37,247 bases of DNA from an uncultured delta proteobacterium (GCA_903901335.1 CAIUQR010000139.1:1-37247); one strand, 5' to 3'; positions 1 through 8,604 are shown, counted from the first letter of the stretch. A program made the numbers and translations. Notes: generated by a model not told the origin, from the letters alone.

Positions 1-194
1 GAAGGAAAGCCTGCAGAAACACCACAGACAAACAATGGGCGTTTGACCGAGGTTTTCTGTTCTGCCCGGAAGACACCGGAAATAGATTCATCTGTTTTCA
101 TGGGCAGAGGATACCATATTCCGATCATTTTCAATAAATGTTTCCGCTCTCTTTTTATTGGCCCTTGCCGGTAATAATTCTTATTGTCCATTTT

Positions 195-1070
195 ATGGAG
201 ACAAAACCTTTTCGCAAATTCGGAACGTGTAGTTGGAAATATGAATCTTGGCGTGGGATTGTGTATTCCCAGGTGAAGAAGCCCAACTTTCTGGAGGAAT
301 ACAGCAGGCGTTTTTCAACCGTTGAGGTGGATCAATGGTTTTGGTCCCTTTTTGAAGGGAATACCGTTGTTTTGCCAAAAGCCGCAGTTGTGCAGGAATA
401 TGCAGCATCAGTACCGCCAGGTTTTATCTTCAGCATAAAGGTTCCGAACAGCATTACATTGACCCACCATTACGCCAAAAAGAAAAGCGCACCTCTGGTT
501 CCCAATCCATATTTCCTTTCCACTGAGTTGATGGAGAAATTTCTTCAGACTTTGGAGCCGTTAGGCGATCATATCGGTCCGCTGATGTTTCAGTTCGAAT
601 ACCTGAACAAGAACAAAATGGCCAGTCTCAACCATTTCATGGATATGTTTGAAGTCTTTCGGAATGGTCTTCCGAAGGGATATCAGTATTGCCTTGAAAT
701 CCGGAATCCGAATTATCTGAAGAATGAATATTTTGATTTTCTCGCAGAATATCACCTTGGCCATGTTTTCCTGCAGGGTTACTATATGCCTTCAATATTC
801 GAAATTTATGACAAGTTTAAAGACCGACTGAGTGATCCGGTTGTTATTAGGCTCCACGGCGGTGATCGTAAGGATATTGAGGCACGTACCAATAATACGT
901 GGAATGAAATTGTGGACTCGAAGGATAGCGAATTGCTGGTACTGACCAGGATGATACAGGACCTCTCAAATCGTAAGCATCAGGTTTTGATCAATGTTAA
1001 CAACCATTATGAGGGGAGTGCCCCACGTTCCATCGAGAAAATCAAAGCGCTTTTGCAGACGAAAGGATAG
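195..1070 (+). CDS. DUF72 family protein (YecE-like)
   Basis: Protein of 291 residues that begins METKPFRKFGTCSWKYESW, the typical N-terminal glycine/cysteine/tryptophan pattern of the DUF72 (YecE) family, a TIM-barrel-like family of unknown biochemical role. Further family-like stretches are the LEIRNPNYL segment and the VIRLHGGDR segment near the C-terminus. The reading frame is open from 138, but that N-terminal extension is hydrophobic and unlike the family, so I choose the ATG at 195. The gene stands alone, with about 145 bases before the next gene, and has no visible link to conjugation. It may be a chromosomal or cargo gene at the edge of the element. Family assignment is from recognised sequence features; the function is unknown. 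Confidence 0.8.
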   Translation: METKPFRKFGTCSWKYESWRGIVYSQVKKPNFLEEYSRRFSTVEVDQWFWSLFEGNTVVLPKAAVVQEYAASVPPGFIFSIKVPNSITLTHHYAKKKSAPLVPNPYFLSTELMEKFLQTLEPLGDHIGPLMFQFEYLNKNKMASLNHFMDMFEVFRNGLPKGYQYCLEIRNPNYLKNEYFDFLAEYHLGHVFLQGYYMPSIFEIYDKFKDRLSDPVVIRLHGGDRKDIEARTNNTWNEIVDSKDSELLVLTRMIQDLSNRKHQVLINVNNHYEGSAPRSIEKIKALLQTKG

Positions 1071-1167
1071 TGACATCTAATGCAACGATTCGTGAGTTGT
1101 GCTGCCAACTTAGATATAATTGCCCGTAAAATTTTGTGTTGCGGGAATATCATGAGTGATTTTTTAC

Positions 1168-1199
1168 GTATATATTGTATCGTACGATACAATATATAC
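1168..1199. promoter_or_regulatory. Perfect 32-bp palindrome, likely operator
   Basis: The 16 bases GTATATATTGTATCGT at 1168-1183 are followed directly by their exact reverse complement at 1184-1199. It lies 17 bases before the ATG of the SprT-like gene. A perfect dyad with no spacer is typical of a site for a dimeric repressor, and the position suggests control of that gene. The core TATCGTA/TACGATA words recur as a dyad inside the promoter at 20622-20650. Confidence 0.6.
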
Positions 1200-1216
1200 C
1201 CAGGGGTAAACAATTG

Positions 1217-1843
1217 ATGGAACCGACACAAGAAACCTACTCCCAGCTACACAAAGCATATGGGTTCTTCAACCAAGTCTTATTTAGTAATCGCCTGACA
1301 TCTTGCGTTATAACCTTGCAAAGGCAACGAGAAGCCTATGGATATTTCTGGGGCAATACATGGAAAGCCAGAAGGGGTGGTACTGTTACTGATGAGATTG
1401 CCCTGAATCCGGATAGCTTTCAAGATCGAAGCGATATGGAAGTGCTCTCAACCTTGGTCCATGAAATGACACATCTTGAACAACATCATTTCGGGAAACC
1501 CTCACGGAATGGTTATCACAATCATGAATGGTCAAAACTGATGGAGGCGGTTGGTCTCATACCAAGCAACACCGGTGAAAACGGCGGCAAGAAAACGGGA
1601 CAGCGAATGACCCATTACATCGAGCCCGGCGGTTGTTTTGAAAATGCCTGCAAAAAATTAATCAAAGCCGGTTTTTATATCCCTTGGCACGCCATCACAA
1701 GAAATTTGGAAGAAGCGGAAAAGAAACGTGCAAGCAAAACGAAATATACCTGCCAATCGTGTGGATCAAACGCTTGGGCTAAACCGGAAACGAACTTGAT
1801 GTGTGGCGATTGCGAGGAACGAATGACTGCAGATGATGCCTGA
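1217..1843 (+). CDS. SprT-like zinc metalloprotease
   Basis: A 208-residue protein with the zinc-protease motif HEMTH at residues 82-86, followed by a further histidine-rich stretch (EQHHFG, then HNHEW), as in the SprT-like domain family. The C-terminal ~35 residues contain a zinc ribbon with two cysteine pairs (CQSC and CGDC). SprT-like proteins relate to Spartan proteases that cut DNA-protein crosslinks, and short versions are common on plasmids and phages. I use the ATG at 1217, because the longer frame from 1175 would start inside the palindromic operator. The gene is monocistronic. Its product could process protein-DNA adducts such as relaxase-linked DNA, but that role is an inference. 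Confidence 0.8.
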   Translation: MEPTQETYSQLHKAYGFFNQVLFSNRLTSCVITLQRQREAYGYFWGNTWKARRGGTVTDEIALNPDSFQDRSDMEVLSTLVHEMTHLEQHHFGKPSRNGYHNHEWSKLMEAVGLIPSNTGENGGKKTGQRMTHYIEPGGCFENACKKLIKAGFYIPWHAITRNLEEAEKKRASKTKYTCQSCGSNAWAKPETNLMCGDCEERMTADDA

Positions 1844-1910
1844 CGGACATGTTGTCCCTTTATGCGGACCCATTCTGGGGTTGTACGCCCGAACCCTAGA
1901 AAATTCCGAA

Positions 1911-2108
1911 TTATAGATATTCGACATTTCGAGTCGGATGTATGTGAAAAACTCCAGGATTTCCCTCAAACACGACTCTCAAACAATGTCCTTTGTAGCC
2001 GATGATCCTTCCTCGGATAGGCTTTTCGTGTTTGCACTCTCGAAACAATATTTCAGCTCCGCGTTTTGCTGGCACTTTGTATTTTTCCCTGATATATTCA
2101 AAGGTCAT
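1911..2108 (-). CDS. Small conserved-looking protein, unknown
   Basis: A 65-residue basic protein (MTFEYIREKYKVPAKRG at the N-terminus) with a compact central segment IRGRIIGYKGHCLRVVFEG that looks like a small beta-barrel. The ATG at 2108 is preceded by AGGGGGTTAATTG, a good ribosome binding site, and a TTG codon sits just upstream in frame. It lies 29 bases after the end of the 230-residue gene on the same strand, so the two may be co-transcribed. Codon use and the lack of low-complexity sequence favour a real gene. No family was recognised. Confidence 0.55.
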   Translation of the reverse strand: MTFEYIREKYKVPAKRGAEILFRECKHEKPIRGRIIGYKGHCLRVVFEGNPGVFHIHPTRNVEYL

Positions 2109-2137
2109 CAATTAACCCCCTGTGAGACTTCACTCTT

Positions 2138-2830
2138 CTAAGAAGGTGATTGGACTTCTCGAACCTTCAACCCAAGTTGCACAACATTGTCGAACAGCGG
2201 CCATACCCGTACCGGCTTCCGGAAATCCCGCATTGTATACGGCCGTGTCGGAAATTGAATCCCTGCCGCAAGACCGGCCAGCTTCCAACGATCCTTAACG
2301 ACACCCAGCACGTCAAGATCGGCAAAATGCGATTCCAGTGGGAAGAGGTAGCATGGCACGGCATTTTGTTCGACGAGTTTGAGGAACCAGCCGATCTTTG
2401 TGTTGTAGGTTGCCGCTTTGGCCAAGCCCAGCCTGTTTATTACAGTAGATACGGATTTTTCCGTCACGCCCATCTCAGCCACGAAGTCGCCGGAAGGAAG
2501 CCGTGCAATTAATGCATAAAGCAATCCCCAACGGGGCGTGGTCTTGTCCTTGAACTCGAAACCAGCCTCGATGGCATTTGCAAGACGCAGCAAATCGTCA
2601 TGACCATCCATGTTCCGTATTATTCTATAGACGCTGTCGGTCTTGCGGTTCAAACCATCGATAACCTTAATTGCTAGCAAGCGCTCGCTTGCGGATGGCT
2701 CGTAATCCGTGTGTTTCAGGATCAGCTCAAGCTTCTCAGCCGGAGATTTCCCGGCGTCCATGATCGCCCGAAAATCACTCCGGATTTCTCCGGTAAAGGC
2801 CTTGATGTTTGATCGAACTAGGTATTGCAT
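2138..2830 (-). CDS. Unknown protein with HTH-like segment
   Basis: A 230-residue soluble protein that I do not recognise. Residues about 112-139 (SGDFVAEMGVTEKSVSTVINRLGLAK) have the spacing of a helix-turn-helix, so DNA binding is possible. The C-terminal half is rich in aromatic residues and prolines. The start ATG at 2830 has a GGGGTT ribosome binding site. The last octamer of repeat element A (2851-2858) lies about 20 bases upstream, so the element forms the leader of this gene. The 65-residue gene follows on the same strand. Confidence 0.6.
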   Translation of the reverse strand: MQYLVRSNIKAFTGEIRSDFRAIMDAGKSPAEKLELILKHTDYEPSASERLLAIKVIDGLNRKTDSVYRIIRNMDGHDDLLRLANAIEAGFEFKDKTTPRWGLLYALIARLPSGDFVAEMGVTEKSVSTVINRLGLAKAATYNTKIGWFLKLVEQNAVPCYLFPLESHFADLDVLGVVKDRWKLAGLAAGIQFPTRPYTMRDFRKPVRVWPLFDNVVQLGLKVREVQSPS

Positions 2831-2850
2831 TGTAAACCCCGATAAATTTC

Positions 2851-3011
2851 TGCTATCATTCCTTCGTCCAGGGCGTGACCTGGAGAAAGATTACTGCAAT
2901 CAAAAAAGTGTCGGCCGGCAGCTGCAGCGGATGTATTTTGCAATCACAAGTTTTCTCGATCATACCGGCACCGGCCAGATCCGCCCCGAGAAGCCAGGCC
3001 TATTGATTGCA
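2851..3011 (-). repeat. Four-octamer dispersed element, copy A
   Basis: Read on the minus strand, this copy starts with TGCAATCA (3011-3004), then TGATTGCA (2946-2939), TGATTGCA (2902-2895) and TGATAGCA (2858-2851). Octamer start-to-start spacings are 65, 44 and 44. The 57 bases between the first two octamers closely match copy B, including a GGATCTGGCCGGTGCCGG core and a TTCTCG/CGAGAA inverted pair. It sits between a lipoprotein gene and the 230-residue gene, both on the minus strand. Confidence 0.8.
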
Positions 3012-3092
3012 GATTGTTTGGAATTGGTTCAAGGGAACAATGGAACGTAAAACCCTGTTAAGGTATCGTTCCAATGCTATTTTTCACTGAAA

Positions 3093-3557
3093 TCACTTCT
3101 GGTCTAAGGGATCTAAAATTCCACAGAATTCTTTTTTGATTGCATCAAGGGAAGCGCTAAGTCCACCCGACAATTGGAAAGTAAGTTCAGCATGACTACC
3201 ACCTGAGGGGATACTCTTTACAGTTGCATTCATCGGCACAACTTTGCCGTTACCGAACATTACGGCGGAATTACCGCTGATTAGACCGCTTTCTCTGTCG
3301 CTGGCTGTGATTGCGTATCCGTGAGAGGCAAACGATGCCGCAAGGCTGCTAAATGCATTATTTTTCGACATCTTAGAATCCATATATGTCCTAAACGATC
3401 TACCACCCCAAAAACTTCCATCTGATGTAAAATTGGCGGCACAGGGACGATTATCATTAATTGTCTCTGTTTTCTCCTCTTTTGATTCTCTCTGATGATG
3501 GGCGCAACCTTGAATGGCCAGGGTCAATACAACTAAAAGTAGAGCAGTTTTTTTCAT
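3093..3557 (-). CDS. Hypothetical lipoprotein
   Basis: A 154-residue protein with a classic lipoprotein signal: MKKTALLLVVLTLAIQGC, lipobox IQGC with Cys18. It should be exported by Sec and anchored in a membrane by lipidation. The mature part is polar and predicted globular, with no recognised domain. AAAAGGAG precedes the ATG at a good distance. It lies downstream of the transfer operon on the same strand, 30 bases from the DUF457-type gene, so it may be its last gene. A role in surface or entry exclusion is conceivable from position, but the sequence does not show it. Confidence 0.65.
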   Translation of the reverse strand: MKKTALLLVVLTLAIQGCAHHQRESKEEKTETINDNRPCAANFTSDGSFWGGRSFRTYMDSKMSKNNAFSSLAASFASHGYAITASDRESGLISGNSAVMFGNGKVVPMNATVKSIPSGGSHAELTFQLSGGLSASLDAIKKEFCGILDPLDQK

Positions 3558-3587
3558 TGAAATATTCTCCTTTTAAAATCAAATGAT

Positions 3588-4091
3588 TTACATCAATTTC
3601 GACCTTACATATACGAGTGTAATGCTCATAAGCCCAACCAATACATACTCTTTAGGTGACCGCACAACAAAAAATCTTTTACCTATCCGCTTGGTAGGAT
3701 TAATAGATGGGATGGTCCCACATATCGCATCTTGCATACAATGGAGAAGAGCACCAACCGCAATAAAAGCAACTGCATAGGAAATTACGGCAAATTTAAA
3801 CTCATTATGATTATATCTGATAAGATTTCTGATAGTTGTGGTGCTGACTTCATGAACTCCATTTAAAATTGCAAAAGCAAATAAAATAACTCCGCCAACC
3901 AAGTATGGGATAAACCAATGAGTGATTTGGCGGTGGTTTTTTCTCCATTTACTGTAGTTGTTCTTGTTCGGTAAACCCTCCATTGCATCAGGTATTATAC
4001 TTCCCGCTGCTGTGAAAAATGCAGCTATGCCGCTGCCAGTAATCGCATAGACGAACGAGCCGGATAATATTTTATGGCTTAACCAGGTCAT
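3588..4091 (-). CDS. Membrane protein, DUF457/YdjM-like metal-dependent hydrolase
   Basis: A 167-residue integral membrane protein with about four hydrophobic segments. It carries the arrangement HRQITHWFIPYLVGG followed later by LLHCMQDAICGTIPSINP, which matches the histidine- and aspartate-bearing pattern of the DUF457 (YdjM-like) inner-membrane hydrolase family. The frame is open upstream to 4157, but that would overlap trbM by 50 bases. The ATG at 4091 leaves 17 bases after the trbM stop and gives a sensible start, MTWLSHKILSG. It sits at the distal end of the transfer operon. The substrate is unknown. Confidence 0.6.
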   Translation of the reverse strand: MTWLSHKILSGSFVYAITGSGIAAFFTAAGSIIPDAMEGLPNKNNYSKWRKNHRQITHWFIPYLVGGVILFAFAILNGVHEVSTTTIRNLIRYNHNEFKFAVISYAVAFIAVGALLHCMQDAICGTIPSINPTKRIGKRFFVVRSPKEYVLVGLMSITLVYVRSKLM

Positions 4092-4107
4092 TACTTTCTT
4101 TTCAGAA

Positions 4108-4695
4108 TCAATTGTTGTTTTGAGCCGATGCCTTAGCAGCATCTTCCTGAGCAACACGAGCGTTATATGCTGCCAGCATTAAATCATAGTCACTGGCGTT
4201 TACCCATAATCCACCACGTTCCGGCAGGCCTACATATTTGGGCATAGAGTCGCCAAATTGCACATACTGATTATTGAGGTAAATATTGCAATAACCTGGC
4301 AGTTGATTGCCTATTATGATGCCTAAATAACCACCGTTTCCATCATCAAAAGTCTGTTGCAATTCAGAATTAAGTGACGCCGCATCACACTGTCCGGCTC
4401 CGTTCGCAATTGCAACCACTAATGCCTGCATTTCCGATGAATCATTAGAAGAAGGGCATTTTTTTAAAAATTTCAGTCTCTCTTTGATGGTGTCACCTGG
4501 CTTTTTCATCTTTATTGAAAAAAATTTTTGTATCGATGGCTGACATTCGTTTGGACGTGTACCAGTTGACAGGCACATTGTCGCCTCACAGGCAAGTTTT
4601 GAGTCGCCGGTCAGAAAATTGTCATCTGCCGAGGCTGATATCGCATAAATTCCTAGCAGAACTGTTGCTATCAATATTGTTTTAATTTTTCTCAT
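4108..4695 (-). CDS. trbM: TrbM-family conjugal transfer protein
   Basis: A 195-residue exported protein. An N-terminal signal peptide (MRKIKTILIATVLLGIYAIS, cut near SASA) is followed by the family signature KLACEATMCLSTGTRPNEC, with several conserved cysteines that probably form disulfides in the periplasm. TrbM/KikA-type proteins are accessory mating-pair factors in IncP and VirB-like systems. GAGGAGGC precedes the ATG. It lies 40 bases after eexN in the same operon, consistent with a role in mating-channel assembly. Compared with typical TrbM the C-terminus is longer and ends in an alanine/asparagine-rich tail. Confidence 0.8.
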   Translation of the reverse strand: MRKIKTILIATVLLGIYAISASADDNFLTGDSKLACEATMCLSTGTRPNECQPSIQKFFSIKMKKPGDTIKERLKFLKKCPSSNDSSEMQALVVAIANGAGQCDAASLNSELQQTFDDGNGGYLGIIIGNQLPGYCNIYLNNQYVQFGDSMPKYVGLPERGGLWVNASDYDLMLAAYNARVAQEDAAKASAQNNN

Positions 4696-4735
4696 ATAAA
4701 AGCCTCCTCTGCATTTTGATTTTCAACAGAATTTA

Positions 4736-4987
4736 CTATTTACCGAGTTTGTCCAGGGGTGTATTAAAAAGCGATTTTTTCCATTCTTCTTCTTGGGCAG
4801 CGGTGGCGTTGATACAATTCTTTGATTTTTGAAGCTCACCTGGATTGTTATTGCACTTTTCAAGCTGCACCTTTAGCTCCTGCTTGTGTTCTTTGAACCA
4901 CGCAACATCGTGAACGATTTCCTCTTTACATCCGCTCATTGCAATTATTGGCAATACAGCCAACATTAAAAATGCTACTTTTTTCAT
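4736..4987 (-). CDS. eexN: EexN-type entry-exclusion lipoprotein
   Basis: An 83-residue lipoprotein with signal MKKVAFLMLAVLPIIAMSGC (lipobox MSGC, Cys20). The mature part has the pattern HDVAWFKEHKQEL, then CNNNPGELQKSKNCINA, which is the hallmark of EexN/Eex lipoproteins encoded next to virB5/virB6 in VirB-like conjugation operons. Such proteins sit in the inner membrane of the recipient and block redundant entry of the same plasmid. Its last residues, SLFNTPLDKLGK, resemble the end of the neighbouring VirB5 (SLLNTPMNQLSK), suggesting a shared docking tail. It starts 7 bases after virB5. Confidence 0.85.
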   Translation of the reverse strand: MKKVAFLMLAVLPIIAMSGCKEEIVHDVAWFKEHKQELKVQLEKCNNNPGELQKSKNCINATAAQEEEWKKSLFNTPLDKLGK

Positions 4988-4994
4988 GTGTCAC

Positions 4995-5666
4995 CTATTT
5001 GCTGAGTTGGTTCATTGGGGTATTTAAAAGTGAATCTTTCCATTGTGCCGACCGTTGCTCTTGTGCTACCTGCATTTGCATTTGTTGCAGTTGAATCATA
5101 AGCGCAACACGGCTATTCTCGTTTTGTAGCAGCGCTTGCTCAACACCGATTCTATTTGCCAGGTCTTGCGCTGCCTTCACGTCCTGTGCATAATCAATCT
5201 GCCCCATCAATTCTTGCAACCTATCAATCCTTTGGGTTGCCGCGGTATACGTTTGTGTCAGTTGATCGACATTGGTATTGATAGTCCCGTAATAAATACG
5301 CTGGCCATCGTTTGATGATTTTAAACCTTGCAAAGAATCGCCAGTTTTTTTTACATTGTCATAAATGCTTTTCCATTCAGGCGGCAAGCTCCTGAACAAC
5401 ATCTGATCATTGAGAAACTGGCCCATATTGCGTGTTCCGGTAATGGCCTGGTATTGCTGTTGCATGGTGTTGAGTTGTTGTGTCATTTGATCATATTGTT
5501 TTTTCCACTGGCTGAGCACTTCAGCGTAATTCGCAACTTCGGCGGTATATGACATGAGGTTTTGCGCAATTGCCGCCACATCAACGGTCGGTATGCCGGT
5601 GGCATATACATTGTTGCTCAATGCACATATGCCAATAATAATTAATCTTTTTAAGAAGCTTTTCAT
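4995..5666 (-). CDS. virB5: VirB5-like minor pilin / T4SS surface protein
   Basis: A 223-residue exported protein. A signal peptide (MKSFLKRLIIIGICALSNNVYA) precedes a mature start TGIPTVDVAAIAQN and long glutamine-rich helices (residues ~45-75 and ~150-210), as in VirB5/TrbJ proteins that sit at the tip of the conjugative pilus. It lies between virB6 and eexN, the usual neighbourhood. Its C-terminal dozen residues are echoed in the EexN protein encoded next to it. The ATG at 5666 is the natural start given the signal peptide. Confidence 0.85.
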   Translation of the reverse strand: MKSFLKRLIIIGICALSNNVYATGIPTVDVAAIAQNLMSYTAEVANYAEVLSQWKKQYDQMTQQLNTMQQQYQAITGTRNMGQFLNDQMLFRSLPPEWKSIYDNVKKTGDSLQGLKSSNDGQRIYYGTINTNVDQLTQTYTAATQRIDRLQELMGQIDYAQDVKAAQDLANRIGVEQALLQNENSRVALMIQLQQMQMQVAQEQRSAQWKDSLLNTPMNQLSK

Positions 5667-5749
5667 GTTTAAACCTCACTATTAAATTTATTCCTTAATC
5701 GGGTTTTACGTTCCATAACTTTCTAAATTCTTTCTTTAAACCCCACTAA

Positions 5750-6658
5750 CTATTTCGGACTTATTGCACCTCCACCTGGTGGAGGATGAGGTGGTGTTTT
5801 ATTTTTACTCATTAAATTTTTCAGAGTTTGCGCAACTTGGAGGGGTTTTCCTACCATCGTGCTGATACCGACGCCGCCAGAAAGAGCTGATGCTAGGGAT
5901 GGGAGATTAAATGCTATGAGTAAAAAGACAACGGCGGCCGCAAAAGAAGCAATCATTCCCCCGTATTGATTATAAGAAAATATTGTGTTCGTAATAAAAT
6001 CTGCTTCAATGTGTCCGAGATAATTAAATAAAACAGTCAAAATAACATAATTGACACATTGACCTACCCAGGCATCAAAAAATTTACGTGTTGCGGGGAA
6101 CAACGCCAGTGCAATAAAAATCGGGCCAATTACCAGTAATACTCCGAGAGCAATTTGAGCCAACAAAATATATGCAGCGGCAACGGACAGGAAAAGCGCA
6201 CCCCCGACTAATAAAAATAGTATGTTAACACACGCAGCTATTGTTTCTCCAACACCGCTTGCATTCGCATAAATAGCGGCGGAGGTAGTTATATATTTAT
6301 TGGCCAAAGCATCCAACACTGCGCCGCTTGTTCCTGGGTCTGATCCTATCATCGCGGTGCTCAGATCAGCGCCTAAACCGTTGAAAAATGGAACAACAAA
6401 TCCTTGATAAGTATTTATATTCATACCAAAGTAGATGATTGCGGTCCACGCTATACAACGCAGGAAAAGATCCATTATATTTTCTGTACCGACGTTGCTT
6501 TTCATTGCTTGGGCCGCAATCAGCATCAAATATATTGTGAAGCAAATGCCGATCACCGGACTAATCAAACTTATAATTGCGGCTGTTTTATTACCAAGAG
6601 TGACAAGTACTCCGTTTAAAATGAGATCAAACAACTTTGTGAAAAAGTCTATTGTCAT
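5750..6658 (-). CDS. virB6: VirB6-like inner-membrane T4SS protein
   Basis: A 302-residue polytopic membrane protein with five or more hydrophobic segments. The TrbL/VirB6 pattern is seen in the LLVIGPIFIALALFPATRKF stretch followed by a tryptophan-bearing WVGQCVNYVILTVLF segment. VirB6 forms part of the inner-membrane path for the substrate. The C-terminal tail is proline/glycine-rich (PPHPPPGGG). It starts 6 bases after the LPD7 gene stop, so the two are co-translated. About 80 bases separate it from virB5. Confidence 0.88.
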   Translation of the reverse strand: MTIDFFTKLFDLILNGVLVTLGNKTAAIISLISPVIGICFTIYLMLIAAQAMKSNVGTENIMDLFLRCIAWTAIIYFGMNINTYQGFVVPFFNGLGADLSTAMIGSDPGTSGAVLDALANKYITTSAAIYANASGVGETIAACVNILFLLVGGALFLSVAAAYILLAQIALGVLLVIGPIFIALALFPATRKFFDAWVGQCVNYVILTVLFNYLGHIEADFITNTIFSYNQYGGMIASFAAAVVFLLIAFNLPSLASALSGGVGISTMVGKPLQVAQTLKNLMSKNKTPPHPPPGGGAISPK

Positions 6659-6664
6659 AGTCTC

Positions 6665-7966
6665 TTACCGTTCTCGATTACTTTGGCGCTCGTTCGAGAT
6701 TCTTTCTTGAGTTTTGTGTTGCGGTTTTGGTAGTCGGTCAATATTTGCCGGGTTTAACAACTTGGCCTGTAGTTCATTTATCAATTTTTTTTGTTTATCT
6801 TCTGGCAATTCTTTGATTGCAAAGGAAAATACTTTCTCAGCAGCCAGGACCTTTGCGTGTTGATCCTTTTTTAATGCAGTCAATTCTTGTTGTTGTTTGA
6901 TTTCTTTTTCTGGTTGTTTAATCTGCCGGTCATTACCGGATATCTGATTTGTTGAACGCTCTTCAGCCAATTTTTTAAGGCCTTCAATTTCGGCTTCTGT
7001 CGGCTTATAGCCGACGGTTTTGAGTCCTTGGCTTTCTGCTTCCAGCCATGCAATTCTTCGAAATTCTTTAGTTCCTTTCAGATTAAGCACTCCCCAATTT
7101 TTCGATTTAGCAACGGCCACCATATCGTTAATGACTTGTCTTTCGTGCGTATTTGTTGTAAGGGATTTCCCTTTATCGATAAATGCTGGCATGTTGGTAT
7201 TGTTTCGATTAAAGAACTTTCCATCAATATTGATGTAGCGTTCTTCAACTCCCCTTGGCAATTTTGGTTTTTCAGCTTCATCAACTTGCTTTTGGGTATT
7301 TATGGTTCCTTGCTGTACTCCTTTTGCCATTATTACCCGTTCACTTACGTCGGTAATGCTATTCTCTATGCCGATTCTTTGACCTTCGGTCTTGAAACCC
7401 AAGCCAGGTTGGGCAGCTTCTGCCACCCGTGCGGCCTGTAGTTTATCTGAAGGAATCGCCAGCTCTTCAGCTTCGATTGGACTTATTTCAAGAAACGTCG
7501 GAACTTTAATACCCTTCGGGGCGTAGTCTTCCCACGCTTTGGAAGCTTTTTCGAAATCTCTCAAGGATAGTTTTTTAAGATCGTCAGAAAGACGCTGATC
7601 GAGATTTAAGGCGAGTTCTGGAGATTCCTTTTTTATAGCTTCCCAATCAGTGCTCTTGAGCCGTTCGTTCACAGACTTACCAAGTGCTTCGGTATATCCA
7701 GCATTAAATTCTTTATCTACTTGGTTGTTAGATAAGTGAGAGAGATTCTTTTCATACCTTATAGAACCGTTTTCATACTCGCCCCAAATTTCTGTTGTGG
7801 CGAGTATGCGGGCTGCACCGTGAGGGTGTTTGGTGTCCTTTTCCATCTCATGAAACACACTAGGCCGCTTTTCAATTTTTGCCTCAAAGAATGCAGCACC
7901 TGCTTCTTTGGCACTTGTGAAGATCGTTGTTTTATCTTTTTCAATAACACCAAATGTTTCAGGCAT
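6665..7966 (-). CDS. LPD7-domain conjugation-associated protein
   Basis: A 433-residue soluble protein. Residues about 240-340 match the large polyvalent protein-associated domain 7 (LPD7): a FIDKGKSLTTN segment, then VINDMVAVAKSKNWGVLNL and FRRIAWLEAESQGLKTVGY. LPD7 is often fused to relaxases or zeta-type toxins and is carried by conjugative elements; here it stands alone. The N-terminal 200 residues are helical and unrecognised. The C-terminus is charged and ends in NERQSNRER, which resembles the arginine-rich tails of type IV secretion substrates. It sits between virD4 and virB6, after a strong hairpin at 8006-8046. A translocated accessory protein is a reasonable inference. Confidence 0.65.
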   Translation of the reverse strand: MPETFGVIEKDKTTIFTSAKEAGAAFFEAKIEKRPSVFHEMEKDTKHPHGAARILATTEIWGEYENGSIRYEKNLSHLSNNQVDKEFNAGYTEALGKSVNERLKSTDWEAIKKESPELALNLDQRLSDDLKKLSLRDFEKASKAWEDYAPKGIKVPTFLEISPIEAEELAIPSDKLQAARVAEAAQPGLGFKTEGQRIGIENSITDVSERVIMAKGVQQGTINTQKQVDEAEKPKLPRGVEERYINIDGKFFNRNNTNMPAFIDKGKSLTTNTHERQVINDMVAVAKSKNWGVLNLKGTKEFRRIAWLEAESQGLKTVGYKPTEAEIEGLKKLAEERSTNQISGNDRQIKQPEKEIKQQQELTALKKDQHAKVLAAEKVFSFAIKELPEDKQKKLINELQAKLLNPANIDRLPKPQHKTQERISNERQSNRER

Positions 7967-8005
7967 AATTTATCCCATCCTCAGTTTTTCAAAAAATTTA
8001 CTTAC

Positions 8006-8046
8006 TTTTTAAGAGAAAGCCGACTTTCCCGGCTTTCTCTTAAAAA
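8006..8046. terminator. 17-bp hairpin between two operon genes
   Basis: TTTTTAAGAGAAAGCCG at 8006-8022 pairs perfectly with 8030-8046 around a 7-base loop. It begins just past the stop of the KfrB-like gene and ends 40 bases before the LPD7 start. No run of T follows on either strand, so it fits an mRNA-stabilising or attenuating hairpin better than a full terminator. Confidence 0.6.
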
Positions 8047-8049
8047 CCG

Positions 8050-8580
8050 TCAACGCTCTGCGCCTTTACCTGGTTCTGATTTTCCGGCAGTTCGTTTTTC
8101 AAATTTCTCGTTCTTGTGTTCCACATGCTTTTTGATCATAGTTTCCTTGATTGATTCGAGGTTTTTGGAAAATTTCGTCAACTCAGCACCTTTTAATTGC
8201 TCACCGGCCTCTTTCCCGATCCGGTTAAACATCAGATGGATGTTCGCCCGTTGCGGGTCATAAAAATAGGCTTTGGCCTGTTTTTCTTCATACTGGATTG
8301 ATAGCTGCACGTCGTTTAAGCGGTTATTCTTACTGCGATTGATCAAGTTTTCACTGCCACTGAAATCAATAGATTCACGATTATGGAAAACAACCGATTT
8401 ATCGCTTACCTTTTGTGCAATGAATTTATCATCGGCGATGATCGGGCCGGAATAGCGGCCATTCGAACGGGCCGGACTGGATTCAATTTCATTTCCCCAT
8501 TTGGCCTTAACGGTTTGTTCAAAGATTGGCGGTATCTGGTTTTTGTTGAAGAGTTGAGACTTTTCTTGTTGATTTTCCAT
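8050..8580 (-). CDS. KfrB-like domain protein
   Basis: A 176-residue hydrophilic protein. Residues ~40-72 (GRYSGPIIADDKFIAQKVS, then VVFHNRESI) resemble the KfrB domain, a short beta-rich module found in plasmid proteins and at the ends of some relaxases. The rest is lysine- and glutamate-rich helix. The C-terminus, SEPGKGAER, is basic. The gene lies directly after virD4 in the transfer operon. The KfrB assignment is tentative because only one segment matches; otherwise it would be an unknown transfer-associated protein. Confidence 0.5.
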   Translation of the reverse strand: MENQQEKSQLFNKNQIPPIFEQTVKAKWGNEIESSPARSNGRYSGPIIADDKFIAQKVSDKSVVFHNRESIDFSGSENLINRSKNNRLNDVQLSIQYEEKQAKAYFYDPQRANIHLMFNRIGKEAGEQLKGAELTKFSKNLESIKETMIKKHVEHKNEKFEKRTAGKSEPGKGAER

Positions 8581-8604
8581 AATGTTTTCTCCTTGATTTG
8601 ATTG

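Noticed and set aside
2709..3050. Open frames across repeat elements A, B and D with a similar peptide (GTGQIRPEKP)
   Set aside because: The likeness comes from the repeated DNA core being read in the same frame. The frames lack ribosome sites and continue into unrelated sequence, so they are not genes.
7736..8263. Long open frame antisense to the LPD7 and KfrB-like genes
   Set aside because: It is cysteine- and phenylalanine-rich, crosses a hairpin and two real genes, and has no start signal.
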